A stretch of DNA of 64,000 nucleotides, from assembly GCF_004795255.1 (NCBI RefSeq), contig NZ_SSBQ01000002.1, forward strand, positions 4,928,001-4,992,000. The letters are read 5' to 3'. Made by a program: the position numbers and the translations under genes. Positions within the stretch are counted from its first letter, which is position 1; every line of letters starts with the position of its first letter. Below, in pieces: positions 47,432 to 55,999 of the stretch. This DNA comes from Streptomyces sp. RKND-216 (GTDB lineage: Bacteria; Actinomycetota; Actinomycetes; Streptomycetales; Streptomycetaceae). The notes beneath the pieces were generated by a model. The model did no database searches and was not told the DNA's origin. It saw nothing but the letters and a program-made list of their open reading frames with translations.

Positions 47432-50137
47432 GTGGCCAAGACAGCACCTGAAGACACCGCACCGCGCCTGCTCCTCATGGACGGGCACTCGCTCGCCTAC
47501 CGCGCGTTCTTCGCGCTGCCCGCGGAGAATTTCTCCACCTCCACGGGCCAGCAGACGAACGCGATCTACGGCTTCACCTCCATGCTGGCGAACACCCTGC
47601 GTGACGAGGCGCCGACGCATTTCGCGGTGGCGTTCGACGTGTCGCGGAAGACGTGGCGGTCGGAGGAGTTCGCGGAGTACAAGGCGAACCGCTCCAAGAC
47701 GCCGGACGAGTTCCGCGGCCAGGTGGAGCTGCTCGGGGAGCTGCTGGACGCGATGCGGGTCAAGCGGTTCGCCGTCGAGGGCTTCGAGGCGGACGACGTG
47801 ATCGCGACGCTGGCCACGCGTGCGGCCGCGGACGGCTTCAGGGTGTCGATCGTCACCGGCGACCGGGACTGCCTCCAGCTCGTCACCGACGACGTGACCG
47901 TCCTCTACCCCACGAAGGGCGTCTCCGAGCTCACCCGCTTCACGCCGGCGAAGGTGCAGGAGAAGTACGGCCTGTCGCCGAGCCAGTACCCGGACTTCGC
48001 CGCGCTGCGCGGCGACCCCTCGGACAACCTGCCCGGCATCCCGGGGGTGGGCGAGAAGACGGCGGCGAAGTGGATCAACCAGTTCGGCTCGTTCAACGAG
48101 CTGGTGGAGCGCGTCGAGGAGGTCAAGGGCAAGGCCGGCCAGAACCTCCGCGACCACCTGGAGTCGGTGAAGCTGAACCGGCGGCTGACGGAGCTGGATC
48201 GGGACGTGGAGCTGGACGAGGGCCCCGCCGGCCTCGGGCGGCAGCCCTACGACACCGAGGCTCTCCAGGTCGTGCTGGACGCGCTGGAGTTCCGCCACCC
48301 CAACTTCCGGGAGCGGCTGTTCGCCGTCGACCCAGGAGCAGCCAAGGAGGCGGCCGAACCGGCCGAGGGCGTCACCGTCGACGGCACCGTCATCGGCGAC
48401 GGCGAGCTGGCCGGGTGGCTCGCGGAGCACGGCTCCGGCGGGCCGCTGGGCATGGCCGTCGTCGCGGCGTGGAAGCAGGGCACCGGCAGCGTGAGCGAGG
48501 TCGCCCTGGCGACGGCGGATGGCCCGGCCGCCTGGTTCGACCCCGCGCAGCTCGACGAGGCCGACGAGAAGGCGTTCGCCGCCTGGACAGCCGACGCGGA
48601 ACGCCCCAAGGTCCTGCACGACGCGAAGTCCGCGATGCGCGTGTTCGCCGACCACGGCTGGCGGATCGCCGGCGTCCGGGTCGACACCGCTCTCGCCGCC
48701 TACCTGGTCACGCCCGGCCGCCGCTCGTTCGCCCTGGACGGCCTGTCGGTGGAGTACCTGGGCCGGGAGCTGGCTCCGGCGGCCGCCGAGGGCGGCGGGC
48801 AGCTCGCCTTCGGCACCGACGAGCAGGCCGAGGCCGACGCCCTGATGAGCAAGGCCCGCACCGTCCTCGATCTCGGCGAGGTGCTCGGGCACCGGCTGGA
48901 GGAGGTCGGCGCCGTGGAGCTGATGTGCGACCTGGAGCTGCCCACCTCCGAACTGCTGGCCCGGATGGAACGTGCCGGGATCTGCGCCGACCGCGACTGG
49001 CTGTCGCAGATGGAGCAGCAGTTCGCCGAAGCCGTGGAGCAGGCCGTGGCCGCCGCGCACGCCTCGGTGGGGCACGAGTTCAACCTTGGCTCCCCCAAGC
49101 AGCTCCAGGAGGTCCTCTTTGGCGAGCTGGGCCTGCCCAAGACGAAGAAGACCAAGACCGGCTGGACCACCGACGCCGACGCGCTGGCCTGGCTCGCCGG
49201 GCAGACCGAGCACGAGTTGCCGGTGCAGATGCTGCGCTACCGCGAGCAGCAGAAGCTGCGCAGCACCGTCGAGGGCCTGATCAAGACGGTCTCCGTGGAC
49301 GGCCGCATCCACACCACCTACAACCAGACGGTCGCCGCGACCGGGCGGCTGTCCTCCACGGACCCCAACCTCCAGAACATCCCGGTCCGCACGGACGAGG
49401 GCCGCGCGATCCGTCGCGGCTTCCGCGTCGGCGACGGGTACGCCTCGCTGCTCACCGCCGACTACAGCCAGATCGAACTGCGCGTCATGGCCCATCTCTC
49501 CGAGGACGCGGGACTGATCGAGGCGTTCACCGGCGGCGAGGACCTGCACGACACGGTCGCCTCGCACGTCTTCGCCGTCCCCACCGGTCAGGTCGACCCC
49601 GAGATGCGCCGCAAGATCAAGGCGATGAGCTACGGCCTGGCGTACGGCCTGTCCGCGTTCGGTCTGTCGCAGCAGCTCGGGATCACCCCCGAGGAGGCGC
49701 GCAGGCTGATGGACGGCTACTTCGAGCGGTTCGGCGGCGTGCGCGACTACCTGCGCCGCACCGTCGACGAGGCCCGTGCCACGGGCTACACCGAGACCAT
49801 CATGGGTCGCCGCCGCTACCTTCCCGACCTCACCAGCGACAACCGGCAGCGCAGGGAGATGGCCGAACGCATGGCCCTCAACGCGCCCATCCAGGGCACC
49901 GCCGCCGACATCGTGAAGGTCGCCATGCTGCGCGTCGACGAGGCGCTGCGCGCGGAGCACCTGTCCTCCCGGATGCTGCTCCAGGTGCACGACGAGATCG
50001 TGCTCGAAGTGGCACCGGGGGAGCGGGAGGTGTGCGAGGAGCTGGTGCGCCGGGAGATGACCGGCGCGGTCTCGCTGCGTGCCCCGCTCGCGGTGTCCGT
50101 CGGGTCCGGCGCCGACTGGGAGTCCGCGGCGCACTGA
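47432..50137 (+). CDS. polA: DNA polymerase I
   Basis: 901 aa. The 5'-nuclease domain (about 10-300) has LMDGHSLAYRAFFAL, EADDVIATLA, VTGDRDCLQLV and LRGDPSDNLPGIPGVGEKTA. The 3'-5' exonuclease-like domain (about 310-490) lacks the DxE and YxxxD acidic residues, as usual in actinobacteria. Polymerase motifs A (DYSQIELRVMAHLS), B (RRKIKAMSYGLAYG) and C (QVHDEIVLE) are intact. Functions in gap filling and primer removal. GTG start at 47432 (MAKTAPEDTAP); the upstream frame is open but not conserved. Confidence 0.96.
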   Translation: MAKTAPEDTAPRLLLMDGHSLAYRAFFALPAENFSTSTGQQTNAIYGFTSMLANTLRDEAPTHFAVAFDVSRKTWRSEEFAEYKANRSKTPDEFRGQVELLGELLDAMRVKRFAVEGFEADDVIATLATRAAADGFRVSIVTGDRDCLQLVTDDVTVLYPTKGVSELTRFTPAKVQEKYGLSPSQYPDFAALRGDPSDNLPGIPGVGEKTAAKWINQFGSFNELVERVEEVKGKAGQNLRDHLESVKLNRRLTELDRDVELDEGPAGLGRQPYDTEALQVVLDALEFRHPNFRERLFAVDPGAAKEAAEPAEGVTVDGTVIGDGELAGWLAEHGSGGPLGMAVVAAWKQGTGSVSEVALATADGPAAWFDPAQLDEADEKAFAAWTADAERPKVLHDAKSAMRVFADHGWRIAGVRVDTALAAYLVTPGRRSFALDGLSVEYLGRELAPAAAEGGGQLAFGTDEQAEADALMSKARTVLDLGEVLGHRLEEVGAVELMCDLELPTSELLARMERAGICADRDWLSQMEQQFAEAVEQAVAAAHASVGHEFNLGSPKQLQEVLFGELGLPKTKKTKTGWTTDADALAWLAGQTEHELPVQMLRYREQQKLRSTVEGLIKTVSVDGRIHTTYNQTVAATGRLSSTDPNLQNIPVRTDEGRAIRRGFRVGDGYASLLTADYSQIELRVMAHLSEDAGLIEAFTGGEDLHDTVASHVFAVPTGQVDPEMRRKIKAMSYGLAYGLSAFGLSQQLGITPEEARRLMDGYFERFGGVRDYLRRTVDEARATGYTETIMGRRRYLPDLTSDNRQRREMAERMALNAPIQGTAADIVKVAMLRVDEALRAEHLSSRMLLQVHDEIVLEVAPGEREVCEELVRREMTGAVSLRAPLAVSVGSGADWESAAH

Positions 50138-50225
50138 GGCGCCACGGGGCGGCGGGGGCCGCAGCGGCGGACGGGCCCGGTTTCGATGCCGGAGCCCGCT
50201 GACGCGGACAGCGGAATGCCGTAGG

Positions 50226-50257
50226 GTCACGTGTCGATGTGGTCACCTGTCGACGTG
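50226..50257. repeat. Two adjacent 16-bp direct repeats before the lytic transglycosylase gene
   Basis: GTCACGTGTCGATGTG (50226-50241) and GTCACCTGTCGACGTG (50242-50257) match at 14 of 16 positions and abut exactly. They begin inside a possible -10 (TAGGGT, 50222-50227) and end 29 bases before the start codon, so they lie in the presumed 5' leader or over the promoter. Confidence 0.7.
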
Positions 50258-50286
50258 GGTCGCCGGGGGAGAGGGGTGTCCTGAGC

Positions 50287-52080
50287 ATGGGGCGATACCG
50301 GGGCAGGCACGCAGCTGCCAAGCAGACCGACTTCGGCTCCGCGCGACTCCGCAGAGGGGTGAGCAGCGCGGCGATCGCGGCCGCGGCCATGGCCGCGCTC
50401 ACCGCCTCCCAGGCGCCCGGCATCGGACTCGCGCAGGGCGGCGGCACCGAGGGCGACGTCCCCTCCGGCTCGGTGCCCGACGCCGGCCCCGGCGACGACT
50501 CGTACCACACGGAGTTGCCGCCGCTCGCCACTCCCGCACCGCCCGAGGAGGGCGGCGAGGTCGGCCCGGACCAGTCCGGCATCCCTGCGACGGTGCTCGC
50601 CGCGTACAAGAAGGCCGAGCGCGCGATATCCGGCTCCGACCCCGCCTGCAACCTGCCGTGGCAACTCCTCGCCGCGATAGGCAAGGTGGAATCCGGTCAG
50701 GCCCGCGGCGGCGCGGTCGACGAAGCCGGCACCACCTTCGACCCCATCCTCGGCCCCCAACTCAACGGCGAGGGCTTCGCGGAGATCCGCGACACCGACA
50801 ACGGCGTCCACGACGGTGACACGGCCTACGACCGGGCCGTCGGCCCCATGCAGTTCATCCCCTCCACGTGGGCGAAGTGGCGCGCGGACGGCAACGGCGA
50901 CGGCCGCTCCGACCCCAACAACATCTACGATGCGGCGCTGGCCGCGGGCGGCTACCTCTGCGCCGGCGAACGGGACCTGGCCGTCAAGGCCGACCTGGAC
51001 CGGGCGATCCTCAGCTACAACAACTCGAGCGCCTACCTGCGCACGGTCCTGTCCTGGCTGGAGTTCTACCGCGACGGCGTCCACGAGGTGCCCGACGGCA
51101 CCGGCCCGCTGCCCACGTCGCCCGGCGCGGGCGGCGACGACGGCTCGTCCTCGGGCGGCTCCGGGACGGGCAAGCCGTCCCCCGACCCCTCCGGGGGGTC
51201 GGAGTCCCCGGACCCGGACCCGGACCCGAGCGACGACCCCTCGGACGACCCCTCCGAACCGGGCGAACCCACGGACCCGGGCGAGCCGACCGACCCGACC
51301 GAACCCGCCGAGGACGTGCCGGCCGTGCTGGAGCGCGTCGGCGCGGCGGAGGTCACGGTCACAGCGGGGGAGAAGCACACCGGTGGATACCCCGTGCGCG
51401 TCACGGCCGAGGACGGCGACCCCGTCGCCCAGGCCCGGGTGCGCTACGAGATCGTCGGCGACACCGCGGCCCGCTTCCCGCGCGGCGCCCGGACCATCGA
51501 GGTGCGGACGGACGAGGAGGGCGCCGCGTCCGCGCCCGCCCTCCTGGCCGGCGACCGCGCCGGGACGTTCGCGGTCGTCGCGACGGTGGTCGGTCACGGC
51601 GATGTGCGCGCCGCCGAGTTCACCACGACCGTCGCGCCCGCACCCGAACCCGAGGCGGACACGCTGCAGCGCCTCGGCGAAGGCGACCCCGTGCAGGCCC
51701 CGGCCGGCACGGTCTGCCCGGCCGTGCAGCTCCAGGCCACGTACGAGGGCGAAGCCGCCGCCGGGGTGGCCGTGACCGCGACGGTGCTCGACGCCGCCGG
51801 CGAGCCCCTCCCGGCCGGCACCGGCCCCTACTTCGCCGGTGAGGGCGAGGCCGAGCTGCACACGCTCCAGGTGCGCACCGACGCGGAGGGACGGGTCACG
51901 CTGCCCGACCTGCACGCCGGGGAGCAGCCCGCCGACTACCGACTGCGGCTCACCACTCCCGGCGGCGGCTCCCTCGTCCTCACCGTCAAGGTGACCGCCG
52001 CCCCGTCCACCCCGACGCCGACCCCCACGCCGACGCCGACGCCGACCCCCACGCCGTCCCCCTCGTCCTCCACGACGTAA
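50287..52080 (+). CDS. Secreted lytic transglycosylase with Ig-like domains
   Basis: 597 aa. N-terminal signal/anchor (SSAAIAAAAMAALTAS, about 25-40), an acidic Pro/Gly linker, then an MltB/SLT-type muramidase domain (about 100-275). The latter has LLAAIGKVESGQ carrying the catalytic Glu, GPMQFIPSTWAKW and NNIYDAALAAGGYLC. A Pro/Asp/Ser/Glu-rich spacer (DPDPDPSDDPSDDPSEPGEP) leads to two Ig-like beta domains (about 355-460 and 470-570) and a Thr-Pro repeat tail. Likely cleaves peptidoglycan outside the cell; the Ig-like part may position it in the wall. ATG at 50287. Confidence 0.88.
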   Translation: MGRYRGRHAAAKQTDFGSARLRRGVSSAAIAAAAMAALTASQAPGIGLAQGGGTEGDVPSGSVPDAGPGDDSYHTELPPLATPAPPEEGGEVGPDQSGIPATVLAAYKKAERAISGSDPACNLPWQLLAAIGKVESGQARGGAVDEAGTTFDPILGPQLNGEGFAEIRDTDNGVHDGDTAYDRAVGPMQFIPSTWAKWRADGNGDGRSDPNNIYDAALAAGGYLCAGERDLAVKADLDRAILSYNNSSAYLRTVLSWLEFYRDGVHEVPDGTGPLPTSPGAGGDDGSSSGGSGTGKPSPDPSGGSESPDPDPDPSDDPSDDPSEPGEPTDPGEPTDPTEPAEDVPAVLERVGAAEVTVTAGEKHTGGYPVRVTAEDGDPVAQARVRYEIVGDTAARFPRGARTIEVRTDEEGAASAPALLAGDRAGTFAVVATVVGHGDVRAAEFTTTVAPAPEPEADTLQRLGEGDPVQAPAGTVCPAVQLQATYEGEAAAGVAVTATVLDAAGEPLPAGTGPYFAGEGEAELHTLQVRTDAEGRVTLPDLHAGEQPADYRLRLTTPGGGSLVLTVKVTAAPSTPTPTPTPTPTPTPTPSPSSSTT

Positions 52081-52087
52081 CGGCGTG

Positions 52088-52126
52088 CCCCGCCCCCCCC
52101 CCGTGACGTCGTGGGGAGGGCGGGGA
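52088..52126. terminator. Convergent terminator between transglycosylase and hrpB
   Basis: CCCCGCCC-rich arm (about 52088-52102) pairs with GGGGAGGGCGGGG (about 52112-52125) around GTGACGTCGT. Includes a run of ten C residues. Confidence 0.6.
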
Positions 52127-52160
52127 CGGCGTCGACCGTGCCGCCGCGCTCCCGCCTGGG

Positions 52161-54752
52161 TCAGCGACGGGGGTTGGCGCGACGGGTGGGCGTTGCGGAG
52201 AGGGGGTCCTCGGGCCAGGCGTGCCGCGGGTAGCGACCCCGGAGCTCCGCCCGCACCGCCCGGTATCCCTCGCGCCAGAATCCCGCCAGGTCACCCGTGA
52301 CGGCGGCCGGCCGCCCCGCCGGCGACAGCAGGTGCACCAGCAGCGGCACGCGCCCGTCCGCGATGCGCGGCGTCTCCTGCCAGCCGAAGAGTTCCTGGAG
52401 CTTCACCGCCAGCACCGGCTGCTCCGCCGCGTAGTCGACCCGCACCCGAGAGCCGGAGGGGACCTCCACCCGTTCGGGGGCGAGTGCGTCCAGGCGCGCG
52501 GCCTCCCCTCCCGCCCACGGCAGCAGCCCGCGCAGCACCTCTCCCGCGTCGGTACGGGCCAGGTCGGCGCGGTTCGCCACCGCGCCCAGCCACTCGTCGG
52601 CGCGTGCGAGCAGCACGCGTTCGGAGACCTCGGGCCACGGGGCGCCCAGCTCGCGGTGCAGGAAGGCCAGCCGTTCGCGGAGGGCGCGGGAGTCCCGCGT
52701 CCACCGCAGCAGACCGGTGCCTTCGCGGCGCAGACCGTCCAGCACGGCGGCCCGCAGCGCCTGCGGGTCGGGTCGCTCCAGCGGGCGGACGGAGAGTTCG
52801 AGGGCGCCCAGTCGTTCGGTCCGCGCCGCCACCACGTCGCCGCGGTCCGGGTCCCAGCGGACCTCCTCGCTCTCCTGCCGCAGCGCGGCCGCCGCCTCGC
52901 GCGCCGTCGTCTCGTCGATGGCGGCCGCCAGCCGGACCCGGGCGGCCGGCGAGCCGACGGGCCGGTCGGCCACCGCGACCGCGAGCCAGCCGGCGCCGCG
53001 CAGCGGTGAGCCGTCAGCGCATTGTGCGCGGGTGCCGCCCGCCATCAGCCAGCTGCGTCCGCCGCGCGCCGCCGCCACTCGTTCGGGGTGCGCGAGCGCC
53101 GCGATCAGACCGACCGCCTGCCGCGCGTCGACCGGACCGCCCTGCTCCCCGTTCGCCTCCGGCCCCGCCCCCTGCTCGTCCGCGCCGTCCGCCGCTCGCA
53201 GCGCGCCATGCAGGCGCCGCACTTCCGCCGCCCACCGCGCGCCGTACGCGTCGCGCCCCCGGCGCGCCGCACGCAGTGCATCCGCGAGGTCGTCGCCGTA
53301 GTCGCGCGGCGGCTCCTCGCTGAGGAGCGCCACCGCCTCAGCCGCCGCCCGGGCTCCGACTCGCGGGGCGCCGTCGAGCAGGGCCCGCGCCAGGCGCGGG
53401 TGCACTCCCATCCGGGCCATGCGCGCGCCGCGTTCGGTGATCCGGCCGTCCGCGCCGGCAGCGCCGACGGCGCGCAGCGTCTCGCGGGCCGCCTCCATCG
53501 CCCCGGCGGGTGGCGCGTCGGGCAGCGCCAGGCCGGCGGCGTCCGGCTCTCCCCAGGCGGCGGTGTGCAGCGCGAAGGCCGTCAGGTCGGCGAGGGCGAT
53601 CTCCGGCGAGGGCCATTTCGGGCGCCCCGCGTCCTCGGCGGGTGCCCAGCAGCGGTACACGACGCCGGGCGCCTCGCGGCCCGCCCGGCCCTGCCGCTGA
53701 GCGGACGCCGCCCGCGAGACCCGCACGGTCGTGAGAGCGCCCAGGCCGCGTGCGTGGTCCGTGCGCGGTTCGCGGGCCAGCCCGGAGTCGACCACGCTCC
53801 GCACGCCCGGCACGGTCAGGCTGGACTCCGCGACCGACGTGGCGAGGATGACGCGCCGCTCCGCAGCGCCGCCGCGCCCGCCGCCGCGCCCGCCGCCGCG
53901 CAGCACCGCGTCCTGTACCGAAGCCGGTGCCCGCCCGTGCAGCTGCAGCACCTCGGCCCCGCAGCCCTCCAGCAGCCCGGCGACGCGGCCGATCTCCCCG
54001 ACACCGGGGAGGAAGCACAGCACGTCGCCCGCCTCGACCTCGGTCAGCGCCCGCCGCACGGTGCCCGCGACGTGCCGCAGCAGTGCCGGGTCGACCCAGG
54101 TGCCGTGCGACGGCCGGACGGCGGCGGGCGGCGCGGCGTGCCGCGCCTCGACGGGGAAGGCGCGGCCGGCGCCCTGCACCACGGGCGCGGCCGGCGCCTC
54201 GTCGTGGGTGGCGAGCAGCCGCGCCCAGGCGTCGCTGTCCTGGGTTGCGGAGGCGGCCACGATCCGCAGTCCGGGCCGCAGCGCGGCCCGCACGTCGAGC
54301 AGAAAGGCCAGTGCGGTGTCGGCGTCCAGGTGCCGTTCGTGGCACTCGTCGAGCAGCACGACGTCCACTCCGCCGAGTTCCTGGTCGCGCTGGAGGCGTT
54401 GCAGGAGCACGCCGGTGGTGACGACCTCCACCCGTGTGCGGCGCCCGGCGCGCCGGTCCCCGCGCACGCTGTACCCGACGGTGCCGCCCGGCTCCTCGCC
54501 GAGCAGCCACGCCATTCGGCCGGCCGCGGACCGGGCGGCCATCCGGCGCGGTTCGGCGACCAGCACCCGCCGGGCGGGCGGGTGCGCGACGGCGGGCCCG
54601 AGGAGCCCCGCGAGGTGCAGCGGGACGAGCGTGGTCTTGCCGGTGCCGGGGGGTGCGCAGAGCACCGCCGTGCCGTGGCCGTCCAGCGCGTCGGTCAGGG
54701 CGGGCAGGCAGTCCCGCACGGGAAGGCGGTCGAGGACGTCGGTACGCAGCAC
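52161..54752 (-). CDS. hrpB: ATP-dependent RNA helicase HrpB
   Basis: 863 aa DEAH/RHA helicase. Motif I PPGTGKTT (about 34-41), Ia AEPRR, II DECH, III SAT, IV FLPGVGEI, V SLTVPGV and VI QRQGRAGR are all present. The helicase-associated and HrpB C-terminal domain (GGTRAQCADGSPLRGAGWLA and KLQELFGWQETPRIADGR) is complete. Thought to act in RNA metabolism; the exact role in Streptomyces is not established. A short Gly/Arg insertion follows motif IV. Confidence 0.94.
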   Translation of the reverse strand: MLRTDVLDRLPVRDCLPALTDALDGHGTAVLCAPPGTGKTTLVPLHLAGLLGPAVAHPPARRVLVAEPRRMAARSAAGRMAWLLGEEPGGTVGYSVRGDRRAGRRTRVEVVTTGVLLQRLQRDQELGGVDVVLLDECHERHLDADTALAFLLDVRAALRPGLRIVAASATQDSDAWARLLATHDEAPAAPVVQGAGRAFPVEARHAAPPAAVRPSHGTWVDPALLRHVAGTVRRALTEVEAGDVLCFLPGVGEIGRVAGLLEGCGAEVLQLHGRAPASVQDAVLRGGGRGGGRGGAAERRVILATSVAESSLTVPGVRSVVDSGLAREPRTDHARGLGALTTVRVSRAASAQRQGRAGREAPGVVYRCWAPAEDAGRPKWPSPEIALADLTAFALHTAAWGEPDAAGLALPDAPPAGAMEAARETLRAVGAAGADGRITERGARMARMGVHPRLARALLDGAPRVGARAAAEAVALLSEEPPRDYGDDLADALRAARRGRDAYGARWAAEVRRLHGALRAADGADEQGAGPEANGEQGGPVDARQAVGLIAALAHPERVAAARGGRSWLMAGGTRAQCADGSPLRGAGWLAVAVADRPVGSPAARVRLAAAIDETTAREAAAALRQESEEVRWDPDRGDVVAARTERLGALELSVRPLERPDPQALRAAVLDGLRREGTGLLRWTRDSRALRERLAFLHRELGAPWPEVSERVLLARADEWLGAVANRADLARTDAGEVLRGLLPWAGGEAARLDALAPERVEVPSGSRVRVDYAAEQPVLAVKLQELFGWQETPRIADGRVPLLVHLLSPAGRPAAVTGDLAGFWREGYRAVRAELRGRYPRHAWPEDPLSATPTRRANPRR

Positions 54753-54810
54753 GTGCCCCAGTCTCCCAGCGCCCCTTGTGTCCCGGTTCCTGGGGCGGTT
54801 CCGCCGTCGT

Positions 54811-55653
54811 TCAGTCGTCGCGGTCGCAGACGAAGATCGCCGTGCCGGGCAGCAGCCGCCCGCGCAGCGGGGACCAGCCGCCCCACTCCTGCCGGTTCCC
54901 CGGCGGCCACTCGGGTTCCACCAGATCTGTGAGCCGGAAGCCGGCCGCCACGACGTCCCGCACCCGGTCGCCCAGCGTCCGGTGGTGCTCGACGTACACG
55001 GCGCGGCCGTGAGCGTCCTGCTCGACGTAGGGCGTGCGGTCGAAGTAGGAGGACGTCGCGGTCAGGCCCTCCGGCCCCGGCTCGTCGGGGAACGCCCAGC
55101 GCACGGGATGGGTGACGGAGAAGACGAACCGTCCGCCGGGGCGCAGCACCCGCCGTGTCTCGCGCAGCACCCGCACCGGCTCGGCGGTGAACGGCAGCGC
55201 GCCGTAGGCCGAGCAGGCCAGGTCGAAGCTCCCGTCCGCGAACGGAAGGGCGGCCGCGTCGGCCTCCACCAGAGGGACTGCCAGAGGAAAGGGCACACCC
55301 TTCGCGGCGGAGGTCGCGCCGCCGAGGCGCAGCGCGTGCTGGAGCTGGCGGTGCGAGAGGTCCAGCGCGACCGGCCGGGCGCCCTGGGCGGCCAGCCAGC
55401 GCGAGCACTGTGCCGCGCCCGCGCCGATCTCGAGCACCGCCCGGCCGCGCAGCGCGCCCGCCGGGCCGAGGAGCCGCGCGCGGGCCTCGTCCAGTCCCTC
55501 CGGGCCCCATACGAACCGCTGGTCGCCGAGGAAGTCGCCGTGCTCGCGCTGGTAGTCGTCGGCGTTGTCGTCCCACCAGTCGCGGCTGGCGCGGCTGCTC
55601 TCGCCGGCGCCGGCGCCGCGCCGGATCGCCTCGGGTTCGTCCTCTTGGATCAT
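54811..55653 (-). CDS. Class I SAM-dependent methyltransferase
   Basis: 280 aa. SAM-binding motif I VLEIGAGAAQCSRWL (about 75-89), motif II VALDLS, then LPFADGSFDLACSAYGALPF and VLRPGGRFVFSVTHPVRWAF typical of the methyltransf_11 group. The N-terminal DWWDDNADDYQREHGDFLG is shared with a streptomycete subgroup. Substrate unknown. ATG 55653; 346 bases upstream are shared with the rpsA promoter. Confidence 0.88.
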   Translation of the reverse strand: MIQEDEPEAIRRGAGAGESSRASRDWWDDNADDYQREHGDFLGDQRFVWGPEGLDEARARLLGPAGALRGRAVLEIGAGAAQCSRWLAAQGARPVALDLSHRQLQHALRLGGATSAAKGVPFPLAVPLVEADAAALPFADGSFDLACSAYGALPFTAEPVRVLRETRRVLRPGGRFVFSVTHPVRWAFPDEPGPEGLTATSSYFDRTPYVEQDAHGRAVYVEHHRTLGDRVRDVVAAGFRLTDLVEPEWPPGNRQEWGGWSPLRGRLLPGTAIFVCDRDD

Positions 55654-55791
55654 CGTGTCCGTCGTCGTAGTGTGCTGCGGAAGCCGTCCGGGAACGGTCC
55701 CGGAGCGGGCGGTGAAACGCCGTTCCGGCGCGGACCGTGACGGGCGTGCGCCGGATTGGTCCGTTAGGCCCCGGGTGTACTCGTTCGCGCA

Positions 55792-55820
55792 TTGACCATG
55801 CCCGGCGGCGCCCGTATGCT
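55792..55820 (+). promoter_or_regulatory. Vegetative promoter of rpsA
   Basis: TTGACC (55792-55797), exactly 17 bases, TATGCT (55815-55820): a near-consensus principal-sigma promoter. Transcription would start near 55827, giving a leader of about 170 bases before rpsA. The leader (55827-55999) has a few dyads but no recognised ribosomal-protein autoregulatory element. The rest of the gap (55654-55790) shows nothing. Confidence 0.8.
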
Positions 55821-55999
55821 ACAAGTTGCGCTGCGGGCCTGCGGACCTCAGACGGAGCAGGTCGCGCTCGCATCTGTTGTATGTCCCCTCGGTACATAGG
55901 TCCTTCATTGGCTGTCCGGCTGGCTTGCATGCGGTGCGATACGGGCTCTCGGCGTAGCAGTACCTACGACTCACTGTCCGTACCGGAGCCCTTTTCCAC

